Assembly (NCBI GenBank): GCA_945910665.1
Contig: CAMDZK010000017.1
Coordinates: forward strand, 1 to 10,764
Length of the DNA: 10,764 bases
DNA from: an uncultured Peptostreptococcaceae bacterium
Lineage (GTDB): Bacteria > Bacillota > Clostridia > Tissierellales > Peptoniphilaceae
Direction: 5' to 3'
Of the stretch, positions 1 to 6,181 are shown piece by piece. The position numbers and the translations under genes were made by a program. Numbering within the stretch: position 1 is the first letter of the stretch; every line of letters starts with the position of its first letter. A model generated the notes under the pieces. That model was given only the letters and a program-made list of their open reading frames with translations. It was not told the DNA's origin and made no database searches.

Positions 1-82
1 CCACCAAGGGCATGCCCAAATTTGAGACAGCAAACAATGCCAATAAAATAATGATAATTGCGATTTTTAATTTTTGGTGCAT
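1..82 (-). CDS. N-terminal fragment of a membrane-anchored or secreted protein
   Basis: Only the first 27 codons lie in the window; the gene continues past the left edge. The ATG (82-80) follows a GAGGGG ribosome binding site (94-89) with six bases between. The peptide starts MHQKLK and then has an uninterrupted hydrophobic run (about residues 7-19, IAIIIILLALFAV), which suits a signal peptide or an N-terminal membrane anchor. The fragment is too short to name a family. It has its own promoter with an overlapping palindrome (154-179), so it is probably under a local repressor; efflux and envelope-stress genes are often arranged this way, but that is only inference. Confidence 0.6.
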   Translation of the reverse strand, partial: MHQKLKIAIIIILLALFAVSNLGMPLV

Positions 83-140
83 TGGTATCCCCTCGTTTCT
101 CGTGTGTTACTTTAATCTATATTTACTTGTATTTTAACAT

Positions 141-168
141 ATTGTACCAAAAGAAAGTAAATAGACAA
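141..168 (-). promoter_or_regulatory. Sigma-A-type promoter for the leftward partial gene
   Basis: On the minus strand a -35 box TTGTCT (168-163) and a -10 box TACAAT (146-141) are separated by 16 bases. The start codon of the partial gene lies about 58 bases beyond the -10 box. Both boxes are close to consensus. Confidence 0.6.
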
Positions 169-179
169 GTATTTACTTT
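154..179. promoter_or_regulatory. Palindromic operator over the -35 box, with a third half-site
   Basis: A perfect inverted repeat, AAAGTAAATA (154-163) and TATTTACTTT (170-179), has a six-base centre. It covers the -35 box of the leftward promoter. A further copy of the half-site TATTTACTT lies at 120-128, downstream of the -10 box. The size and placement are typical of operators for TetR-family dimers acting as repressors; the regulator itself is not in the window. Confidence 0.55.
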
Positions 180-186
180 TCTTATT

Positions 187-798
187 TTAATTTTTTAACG
201 GTAATCGCCTGCTCCCTAAGACTAAAAAAATGAATAAATAAATCGCATGGATAAATAGACTTAAACCGATTCCATATTCTCTGCCAAATAAGCGTTGAAC
301 ATTGATAAATAAATCCATGCGCGCATATTCAAAGATTAGAAAAATGCTTAATGTTAAAAAGCTCGCCCAAATGCGATCTTTAAAAAGCGTTAATAGAAAA
401 AATGACAGGAACCCATAAAACAAACTCGAAAAAACGATTTTTAAAATCGACCATAGATTAAGTTGATGAAACAAATATAAAAAAAGAGTAGATACCGATA
501 AAATTAAAACTGTGTATGAAAATGCTAATACAGCGGTTTTTTTTACCCATATAGAACGCAGATTTTGATAAACGAAAAAAATTTCTCCACCTTGTGGTGT
601 AAAAGCTTCGCTTATGATTAATACAACCCAAAAAAAGCTAAATACTGGAAGTATATCTGTCAAAAAATAAATAAATTGCGTGGGGTCTTTGTGTGTGAAC
701 CATGTGTATAAACCATAACCCACCGCTCCAAAGACTAAGAAAAGAGGTGCAAGCACCCCTTTTCCAGCGCTTTTAATTGCAAATTGAAATTCATTCAT
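187..798 (-). CDS. ABC-2 type transporter permease subunit (203 residues)
   Basis: A highly hydrophobic protein with about six membrane-spanning segments and short loops. It is the last gene of the three-gene transporter operon and probably forms part of the membrane channel with the 636-residue permease and the ATPase. I chose the ATG at 798 (MNEFQF) over the in-frame TTG at 813. The ATG has a GGTGA sequence a few bases upstream and overlaps the stop codon (793-791) of the ATPase's displaced C-terminal frame in the compact form ATGAATGA, a layout typical of translational coupling. No nucleotide-binding motif is present. The substrate is unknown. No convincing terminator follows; the next gene's promoter starts within about 20 bases of the stop. 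Confidence 0.65.
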   Translation of the reverse strand: MNEFQFAIKSAGKGVLAPLFLVFGAVGYGLYTWFTHKDPTQFIYFLTDILPVFSFFWVVLIISEAFTPQGGEIFFVYQNLRSIWVKKTAVLAFSYTVLILSVSTLFLYLFHQLNLWSILKIVFSSLFYGFLSFFLLTLFKDRIWASFLTLSIFLIFEYARMDLFINVQRLFGREYGIGLSLFIHAIYLFIFLVLGSRRLPLKN

Positions 799-980
799 TT
801 TGTTCACCAACAATCGAAAAATAGAAGTCTTCTAAGTTTTCTTGTTCAATAATAGCCCCAGGGATATGCTGATGACATAATAAACGGTAACTGATGCCGC
901 CTTCGACTGGTTTCTTCTGTAAAACAATTGCATCGTCAGGAAATCCAGATTCTGCCCCTCGTGGGAGATTGCACACGTCC
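791..980 (-). pseudogene. Out-of-frame C-terminal tail of the ABC ATPase
   Basis: This frame continues the ATPase after a one-base shift near 970-985. It reads CNLPRGAESGF and ends NLEDFYFSIVGEQNE. An NLEDFYF-like stretch close to the end is typical of the C-terminus of ABC-2 transporter ATPases, so this is the original tail. Its TGA stop (793-791) overlaps the ATG of the next permease, which is how the intact operon would be expected to look. It has no ribosome binding site of its own and is unlikely to be a separate gene. Confidence 0.7.
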
Positions 981-1607
981 ATGGATGTCTTGAATTAATT
1001 CTCTTTGCTTTCCGTGTGCTTCAATTACCCCTTGGTTAATGACTGTTATTGTGTCTGCTGTGTATTCAATATCTTCTACAATATGTGTGGATAGTAAAAC
1101 CATGTGAGAATCCTTCAATGACGCCACCAAGTCACGGACATTTGCCCTTTGTTTTGGATCAAGTCCAACTGTTGGTTCGTCCAGCACTAATATTTTCGAT
1201 CCTCCTAATATCGCTTGGGCAATCCCTAAACGGCGTAACATCCCTCCCGATAATGCTTTAATTTTTTTGGAACGCTGCTGTTCTAGCGCTGTATATTCAA
1301 GCGCTTCGTCAATCGTTTGTTTTGAAACATCTTTGAGTGTTGCAACATATTCCATTGCTTCTTGCACTGTGAGGCGACCAAACATTTGAAAATCCTGTGG
1401 TAAATAACCTATGCGCGTGTTCTCTATTCTGATTGTGCCTTCATATGGTATAAGTCCGAGTATCGCACGCATGAGTGTTGTTTTGCCGGCACCATTCGGT
1501 CCAAGTAATCCATGAATGCCTTCTTTAAATTCTAAATTAATATCATGAAGAACTTGTTGTTTTCCATATGATTTATTAACATGATTAATTCTTAATAGTG
1601 TTTCCAT
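936..1607 (-). CDS. ABC-2 transporter ATP-binding protein, frameshifted near its C-terminus
   Basis: Cytoplasmic ATPase that powers the two flanking permeases. All core motifs are visible: Walker A GPNGAGKTT (residues 36-44), Q-loop Gln71, signature LSGGM (119-123), Walker B ILVLDEP (139-145) and the switch His175 in LLSTHIVED. The ATG at 1607 follows GGAG that overlaps the TAG stop of the upstream permease, so the two are tightly coupled. After HGRV (residue 212) the frame turns into an unrelated 11-residue tail and stops at 936, while the true tail continues in another frame to 791. An intact protein would be about 270 residues, normal for this family; as read it is 223. The catalytic core survives, so partial function is possible. 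A sequencing error would explain it equally well. Confidence 0.85.
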   Translation of the reverse strand: METLLRINHVNKSYGKQQVLHDINLEFKEGIHGLLGPNGAGKTTLMRAILGLIPYEGTIRIENTRIGYLPQDFQMFGRLTVQEAMEYVATLKDVSKQTIDEALEYTALEQQRSKKIKALSGGMLRRLGIAQAILGGSKILVLDEPTVGLDPKQRANVRDLVASLKDSHMVLLSTHIVEDIEYTADTITVINQGVIEAHGKQRELIQDIHGRVQSPTRGRIWIS

Positions 1608-1615
1608 GATATCTC

Positions 1616-3526
1616 CTAACGTAATTCATTAACATCGTCTTGTGTTATCAAACGCTGTGAAGATAAGAGTGTATACCATTCTCTAAAGAAAGTCTGAATA
1701 TCATCTTCACTTGCGGTGTCTAAAAATTGACTGATTTCGGAATCATTGATATTTCCTCGTCCAGTTTTCGCGTAAAATAATGCCTCCATGAAGTCTTCTT
1801 GTAACGCCGCATCTTGGCGCATGAAATTTGTATTCCCGCTGACAAAGGTAAATACGCGGTCCAAATACATTTCACTTTGCCATTGTTCATCTTCGATATA
1901 ATTCTCATAAGGAAGGGCATCCGATAAATAAGCAGTATCGCCATTCTTTTGCATTAACCCAGCATAATATCCGATTGTTTGTGAGCTTTCAGGAATAACA
2001 GCTACCGCTCGTATAGGCGTGTATTCTTCTCCTAAATAATCTGCAATTTCTTGGAGTTTTTGGTCTGTATCCTTTACAAAAGAAATACCCCCTTCTAAAT
2101 AACGCGTTTGAGCATATACCAAATCTAAATTATCTCTCACTTCTTGTGTTACAAAACCAGAAATCACACACAAACCGGTGTCTGAAATCCCCGATTCTTG
2201 CACGTTTGTCCATACTGGATTGTTTGTGTCTACTTGCACAGAATATGCGACAGGCTGTGATTCCTGTGGCAAAGCTAAGAATGGATTTCCTCTGAACAAG
2301 TTACCAGCATATGCGACTGGATACCAGTTAAAATATGAAGGCAAGTACATTGCTTTTGCATCAGCAAAATAGGGATATGGGGTCATTCCTGAATAACGCA
2401 TTTCAAGGTGAATAACTTCGCCCTCAATAAATTCTACGTCATTTAGAAAAATGTTATCACCTTCTTGGGTAAAAGAGACCTCGGTGCCATTGACGTGTAC
2501 TTCTTTCATTCGTAGTGCATGATACAGTGAAAATTTGGGGTCCTGTGTTGATTCAGTAACCTCAAAATCTCCCGTTAGATTGACTGAAAGGTCTTTTTTC
2601 GTCTTTAAATGCAACTCTAATGTTTTCCATTGTCCAAATGTTGTGCTAAAATCACTCTCGGTATCAGCATAGTAGGCATTTTCTGTTTCCATGCGCTGCA
2701 CTTCACCTAAGCCACTCATTTGAGCACTTGATGTATTCATTATTCCGACGAATGACAAAGCGAATAAGAAAGCTGTTCCAATAAAAATTGGAAAGGCAAG
2801 TTTTCTTTTTTCGAGCAATTGCCCGAAACACCAAATGAGTAGAAGACATACACCAATGAGGCTAACGCGCAGCATAAAAACGCGTAGCCCAGTTTCCATT
2901 CCGTAAAATGCATTGACAGATTTGGTGGCAAGAGGATAACCCAGTCGTAAGGGTTGAAATAAAAGTTCTTGTAATCCTTTAGGAAAGAACTGTCCAATAG
3001 TGCCTAACAAGTCAAATCCAAATGGGCCCATTAAAAAGAGTACAATGAGCGTCACAAAATAACCAAGTGGTCCTTTCGCAAAAATAGCGACTAAAATACC
3101 CACCAGAAAACTAATCATCATAGGAAATACATAATAATATAAAATGAAAAGAGGGACATCGCGATTAAACCATGGAAAAGCACCTGCAGGATTTTGGGAA
3201 ATTTTTGCAACAACAAAGATAATGATACCTAGAAAAACAAAAAGGAGCGTATGTGCTGCGAATCCGACTAAAGTTATTGTTCTCTCTTTTCGCTCCAAGC
3301 GCATCCAGTCGAATGCGGTTTTTTTATGCCACGTTACAAAATAGCGATAACCCAGTAAACCTGCCCACCAAAGCGCAATCTGCTGCCCAGGATATGCCTG
3401 CGGAAAATCTATAACACCATTATTAAGTTTAAGTCCAAAAAAAAGATATGGAATCAGAAAAATGAGTGCAACATAGCTTAAAGAATCGCGCAGCATCTTT
3501 TTGAGTTCTGTTTTAAGTAATGTCAT
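1616..3526 (-). CDS. ABC-2 type permease with a large extracytoplasmic domain (636 residues)
   Basis: The first half is membrane-embedded, with hydrophobic segments at roughly residues 17-34, 48-66, 86-108, 125-150, 153-178, 217-236 and 245-263. From about 265 to the end the chain is polar, rich in acidic and aromatic residues and without another membrane span, so it should form a domain of some 370 residues outside the cell. The start is firm: ATG 3526 follows AGGAGG, and that site overlaps the stop of the broken upstream gene. It precedes the ATPase with eight bases between them. The outer domain loosely recalls the M1-aminopeptidase-like domains fused to some ABC-2 permeases, but I see no HExxH zinc motif, so a binding or degenerate role is more likely. 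The substrate is unknown. Confidence 0.75.
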   Translation of the reverse strand: MTLLKTELKKMLRDSLSYVALIFLIPYLFFGLKLNNGVIDFPQAYPGQQIALWWAGLLGYRYFVTWHKKTAFDWMRLERKERTITLVGFAAHTLLFVFLGIIIFVVAKISQNPAGAFPWFNRDVPLFILYYYVFPMMISFLVGILVAIFAKGPLGYFVTLIVLFLMGPFGFDLLGTIGQFFPKGLQELLFQPLRLGYPLATKSVNAFYGMETGLRVFMLRVSLIGVCLLLIWCFGQLLEKRKLAFPIFIGTAFLFALSFVGIMNTSSAQMSGLGEVQRMETENAYYADTESDFSTTFGQWKTLELHLKTKKDLSVNLTGDFEVTESTQDPKFSLYHALRMKEVHVNGTEVSFTQEGDNIFLNDVEFIEGEVIHLEMRYSGMTPYPYFADAKAMYLPSYFNWYPVAYAGNLFRGNPFLALPQESQPVAYSVQVDTNNPVWTNVQESGISDTGLCVISGFVTQEVRDNLDLVYAQTRYLEGGISFVKDTDQKLQEIADYLGEEYTPIRAVAVIPESSQTIGYYAGLMQKNGDTAYLSDALPYENYIEDEQWQSEMYLDRVFTFVSGNTNFMRQDAALQEDFMEALFYAKTGRGNINDSEISQFLDTASEDDIQTFFREWYTLLSSQRLITQDDVNELR

Positions 3527-3535
3527 TTTATCCTC

Positions 3536-3928
3536 CTAAAATTCTCCATATGCATTAACATCTTTTGTTTTAGAACCATCTGGATCCAACTCTAAATACA
3601 TAGCCTTACCTTCGAATTCGCTTGTTACCGATCATCTACTTGTTCCATAATTTCCTGCTCTTACATAAATATCTTTAAATTCTGTATCTGCAAAAATTGC
3701 ATTATCTTTATAAAGTACCCCATATACCGCCCTAGCTGAATTTGAGTAATTAGTGACATCAATCTCTACATATCCTGATACGCCATTAATATTTTGAGTC
3801 TTTGCAGAAATTTGTGTTACATAAATATATACCTCTCTATGATCACCATTATATGCAAAAATCAACATTGCATTGGAGTCAAGTCCAAAATCTTGTGTAA
3901 AAGTTCCTAGTACAATGTTTGCTATTTT
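3536..3928 (-). pseudogene. C-terminal remnant of a resident gene cut by the cassette
   Basis: One minus-strand frame reads KIANIVLGTFTQDFGLDSNA, then a further 78 codons, an in-frame TGA (3634-3632), then 31 more protein-like codons (ending VNAYGEF) to TAG at 3538-3536. There is no start upstream: a TAG lies immediately before the Lys codon at 3928. The first 17 codons are inside the 53-base repeat whose second copy is at the right edge, where the rest of the gene presumably lies. The TAG stop overlaps the AGGAGG site of the 636-residue permease, so this was the upstream gene of that operon. The residues suggest a beta-rich soluble or secreted domain, but I do not recognise the family. The TGA replaces a sense codon, possibly Trp, and fits decay after disruption. 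Confidence 0.7.
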
Positions 3929-3929
3929 C
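3877..3929. repeat. 53-base direct repeat, left copy
   Basis: It is identical over 53 bases to 10712-10764, in the same orientation. The base before it differs from that before the other copy (G at 3876, A at 10711). On the minus strand it encodes the start of the remnant frame, KIANIVLGTFTQDFGLD. Its position marks the left boundary of the RiPP cassette. Confidence 0.9.
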
Positions 3930-4192
3930 TAAAGTTTTATGTAAGTTCTTGTAGCAAAGCCGAGAAAACCCTATGATTACTACACGATAAATATTATAAA
4001 ATTGCATATACAGCCGCTCTGAGACATTACTAAAAATTATATTGAAGATATTTAGCGGGGAAATCAAATACAAAATTTATCACTAAAGAATTATCGAATA
4101 TGAAGAGAAGCTTCAGCTAAAATAATCCAATAATGCTAAATTTAGAACATTGCTACAGCATTACAATCTACTATACTATTTTATTAGGTACA
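3930..4192. other. Non-coding AT-rich spacer at the left end of the cassette
   Basis: About 260 bases with no frame I can support. The longest minus-strand frame here (stop at 3879) has no ribosome binding site and shifts into the repeat out of the frame used by the remnant. There is no RNA gene or clear promoter that I can recognise. Confidence 0.5.
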
Positions 4193-4228
4193 TAGGAAAA
4201 AGCATACAAATAAGTATGCCCTTTCCTA
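4193..4228 (-). terminator. Strong hairpin ending the precursor operon
   Basis: The arms TAGGAAAAAGCATAC (4193-4207) and GTATGCCCTTTCCTA (4214-4228) pair along 15 positions with two mismatches and a six-base loop. It begins ten bases after the stop of the last small ORF (4238). There is no long T-run on the minus-strand side, so it may act as a 3' end stabiliser or processing hairpin rather than a classical intrinsic terminator. Confidence 0.5.
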
Positions 4229-4237
4229 TTTCATTCT

Positions 4238-4348
4238 CTATCCTTGCTGGAATTCGTCTCGATCTTCCTCTATATTTTCTTTATGATTGTCTTTCTCAAT
4301 AGGAAGCCATCGATAATTTTCGAATGCTACCCTTAGATTATTTGTCAT
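4238..4348 (-). CDS. Possible 36-residue protein overlapping the second precursor
   Basis: The frame starts at ATG 4348 inside the last codons of the 55-residue precursor (11-base overlap) and runs to TAG at 4240-4238. It begins MTNNLRVAFENYRWLPIEKD and continues very hydrophilic, with many Glu, Asp, Asn and Gln and no Cys. It has no clear ribosome binding site, so translation would depend on coupling to the precursor. The protein-like composition and its end just before the hairpin argue for a real gene; its small size and the lack of a Shine-Dalgarno sequence argue against. The function is unknown; an immunity or accessory peptide is only one possibility. Confidence 0.35.
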   Translation of the reverse strand: MTNNLRVAFENYRWLPIEKDNHKENIEEDRDEFQQG

Positions 4349-4505
4349 TGTTAGGATTGGAATTTGGCCCATAACCTGGTTTACCAGGGTCGCATAAATA
4401 AAATCTTTCAGGGCAATATGGTAGTCCTATTAAAGGTGGACATGGGTTTAATACTTGACAATTGTCCCATTGTGGGGAAATATCGCATTTGACTAATTTT
4501 TTCAT
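4338..4505 (-). CDS. Candidate Cys/Pro-rich RiPP precursor peptide 2 (55 residues)
   Basis: The start ATG 4505 follows GGAAGG (4518-4513) with seven bases between. The peptide begins MKKLVKCDISPQWDNC and has five Cys (7, 16, 22, 31, 38) and many Pro. From Cys22 on it matches precursor 1: CPP, eight residues from Cys22 to Cys31, then CP and six residues to Cys38, then DPGKPGYGP. Precursor 1 has the same spacing of six between the last two Cys and TPAKPGMSP in the same place. It ends with an Asn-rich tail (NSNPNNDK). It lies 18 bases after precursor 1 and downstream of a radical SAM/SPASM maturase and an exporter, so it is probably a second maturase substrate. The cleavage site and the modified residues cannot be read from the sequence. 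Confidence 0.7.
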   Translation of the reverse strand: MKKLVKCDISPQWDNCQVLNPCPPLIGLPYCPERFYLCDPGKPGYGPNSNPNNDK

Positions 4506-4523
4506 AAATACACCTTCCTAACG

Positions 4524-4703
4524 TTATTCTTTGTTTAAAAGTTTAATATGTTCAATTTTATTCGTACTGGTTGGACTCATGCCTGGCTTAGCTGGAGTGC
4601 AGAATAATGTTAACCCAGGGCATGGATATCCTGGAATATAGTGATTGGGTGGACACCATGGTTCTAATTCACTCGATGGTTTTTGCATAATCAATTTAAT
4701 CAT
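4524..4703 (-). CDS. Candidate Cys/Pro-rich RiPP precursor peptide 1 (59 residues)
   Basis: The ATG at 4703 has a near-perfect AAAGGAG six bases upstream. This decides the start over an in-frame TTG at 4745 that would add 14 residues. The short N-terminal part (MIKLIMQKPSSELEPW) could be the leader recognised by the maturase. Then follow Cys17, Cys28 and Cys35 in a Pro-rich core (CPP, YPCP, FC, TPAKPGMSP) and a charged tail ending KLLNKE. Precursor 2 shares the core pattern: CPP, 8-10 residues, CP, six residues, C, xPxKPGxxP. Small size, paired copies, Cys content and place next to a SPASM enzyme and ABC exporter together identify it as a RiPP precursor. It resembles the general class of Cys-rich clostridial peptides matured by SPASM enzymes, but I cannot assign a named family. 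Confidence 0.75.
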   Translation of the reverse strand: MIKLIMQKPSSELEPWCPPNHYIPGYPCPGLTLFCTPAKPGMSPTSTNKIEHIKLLNKE

Positions 4704-4746
4704 TGTATTCTCCTTTCTTTTATCGTAATAATTAGCGTTCCACAAC

Positions 4747-4799
4747 TATTGTTGAATTCACCTCCTTGTCTAACATTTATAGAAACAGACATTCACTCT
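4747..4799 (-). promoter_or_regulatory. Duplicated cis element, copy upstream of the precursor genes
   Basis: Read on the minus strand: AGAGTGAA (4799-4792), ten bases, TATAAA (4781-4776), eight bases, AAGGAGGT (4767-4760), four bases, TCAAC (4755-4751), one base, ATA. The same blocks in the same order, with gaps nine, seven and three, occur at 9235-9186. The TATAAA is a plausible -10 box, which would put the AAGGAGG at the extreme 5' end of the transcript. No usable start codon follows that Shine-Dalgarno at a normal distance; the precursor has its own at 4716-4710. It may be a promoter plus a ribosome-bound mRNA 5' stabiliser. Confidence 0.5.
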
Positions 4800-4823
4800 T
4801 TGATTGAATGAATATATGTCTGT
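4785..4823 (-). other. Hairpin between the second S41 gene and the precursors
   Basis: The arms ACAGACAT (4785-4792) and ATGTCTGT (4816-4823) can pair, with extra pairs possible inside. It starts 20 bases after the S41 stop. Only a short T-rich stretch (TTTCTAT) follows on the minus strand, so termination would be partial. It may separate the abundance of precursor transcripts from that of the upstream enzymes, as is common in bacteriocin operons. Confidence 0.4.
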
Positions 4824-4842
4824 CACTAAATCAAGATATTAC

Positions 4843-6156
4843 CTAGTCTAATTCTAATCCTTCTAACTCGAGCACTTTCTGAATAGTGCGGTCTCTTTCA
4901 ATATTAATCTCTCCATTTGAATCAAGAGGTTTAATGGGGCTCGCTTCATAGTGCGGTGTTGTTTGGTCTAATTCACTGATACTCCCCGATTCTGTCATTC
5001 CTAACTCAGATGTAAATTGAATTAAATACCCAGTGTTAGGTAAATCAAAAATCGTTAATCCGCTTGCCAGGCCATCTCCTCCTGTTGTTGTGCCTATGAG
5101 TGTCGCTATTCCAGATTCCTTGGCAAATGAGGCAAATGTTTCAGAAGAACTATATACACGTGAATTGACCAAAAGATAAATATTTCCGTTAAACCCTATT
5201 GAGTCTGCGTTTGGTTTAATATTATGTTCCCACCGTGTATAGTAATCAAAATCACTCACGATCTCTTCTGCTTGGGGATTCACATTTAATGATTTGATAA
5301 AATCTTCTGACAATTCTTGCATATTATGTTGCCGAATCATATGCTCAAATAGTGGTGCATCCTTCTGAAACAAATAAGCCGTTCTCGATGCTTCTTCATC
5401 AAGAATCATCGGTAAAATGAAATTCGCCCAATATGCTGAATCTCCGCCATAATTATCGCGGATATCAATCACTAGTGCAGGGTAGTCTTTGACTGACTGA
5501 AGATATGGAAGCAAGTATTCCTTTTCGGCCTGAACTCTCGTGCTCTTTGGATCATAGGGCAACATTGATGCGATTGAAAAGTATCCCACTTGACCTGGAA
5601 CCAAATCATAGGCTTTTAAGTTTGTTTGCTCGCCCATCTCTTCCAGATTCCGGGTAAGCGAAAGGTATTCATCAATTCTTTCATTGGTGATCGGATACCG
5701 CGCACGAACAGTTGGTTTTTCAAAAACCTCTGCTGCCTTTGAAGTCCAAGTGTATCGCGGCTGTGTCATGTAACTTGTATAAAACATTAATCCTTCTTCG
5801 GCAGGCATAAGTCTTACATGGTCATTATGTAACTCGTCCAATATCCCTTGCATAGTGGAAGTGAATTGTCCGTCTACTGTCACATTCGATAGTTGTTCAA
5901 GATATTTCTCTTTTTGTTCAAGCCAATCGACCCCAGTTTTTATTTCATTGACTTTAAAATACGGGTAATGTGCTTCTAAGATATCATAGGCATACTCAAA
6001 ATCTTCGATATACTGCTCTATCGTTAAGATTTCAGGTTCTGGGCGTTCACCAAATGTTGGAATTGCTCTAGGTGATTGTTGATATTTCTGATAGCTAGCA
6101 ACAGTAATTAGTAACAAAGCTAATCCGATTGTGATAATTGCAATTTTCTTTTTCAT
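4843..6156 (-). CDS. S41-family protease, membrane-anchored or secreted (437 residues)
   Basis: I place the start at ATG 6156 (MKKKIAI), six bases after AAAGGAG; an in-frame ATG at 6201 lies inside the exporter gene and has no such site. Residues 5-20 form a signal peptide or anchor with no lipobox Cys, unlike its paralogue. S41 features follow: His113 in LHNDH, a strand segment VGYFSI (190-195), DIRDNYGG (231-238), the presumed nucleophile in YSSSE (335-339) and GTTTGGDG (355-362). The Lys of CtpA-type Ser/Lys enzymes, usually in a TFGKG motif, is absent here, so a tricorn-like Ser/His arrangement is more likely. It is alike throughout to the S41 protein at 9234-10541. It starts 25 bases after the exporter stop. 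It probably acts outside the cell on the exported peptide, as leader remover or as self-protection. Confidence 0.85.
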   Translation of the reverse strand: MKKKIAIITIGLALLLITVASYQKYQQSPRAIPTFGERPEPEILTIEQYIEDFEYAYDILEAHYPYFKVNEIKTGVDWLEQKEKYLEQLSNVTVDGQFTSTMQGILDELHNDHVRLMPAEEGLMFYTSYMTQPRYTWTSKAAEVFEKPTVRARYPITNERIDEYLSLTRNLEEMGEQTNLKAYDLVPGQVGYFSIASMLPYDPKSTRVQAEKEYLLPYLQSVKDYPALVIDIRDNYGGDSAYWANFILPMILDEEASRTAYLFQKDAPLFEHMIRQHNMQELSEDFIKSLNVNPQAEEIVSDFDYYTRWEHNIKPNADSIGFNGNIYLLVNSRVYSSSETFASFAKESGIATLIGTTTGGDGLASGLTIFDLPNTGYLIQFTSELGMTESGSISELDQTTPHYEASPIKPLDSNGEINIERDRTIQKVLELEGLELD

Positions 6157-6181
6157 CATTTGCTCCTTTTGCATAACGTTT

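Noticed and set aside
799..813. TTG start at 813 for the small permease
   Set aside because: The ATG at 798 is better placed and overlaps the ATPase tail's stop in the usual coupled form.
3632..3634. TGA read as Trp by an alternative genetic code
   Set aside because: Several genes in the window use TGG for Trp and the ATPase frames end at TGA, so the standard bacterial code fits better.
3879..4073. 64-codon minus-strand frame across the left repeat
   Set aside because: No ribosome binding site, low-complexity AT-rich codons, and within the repeat it is out of the frame that matches the remnant protein.
4704..4745. TTG start adding 14 residues to precursor 1
   Set aside because: The ATG at 4703 has a near-perfect, well-spaced Shine-Dalgarno, while the TTG is about 15 bases from the one upstream.
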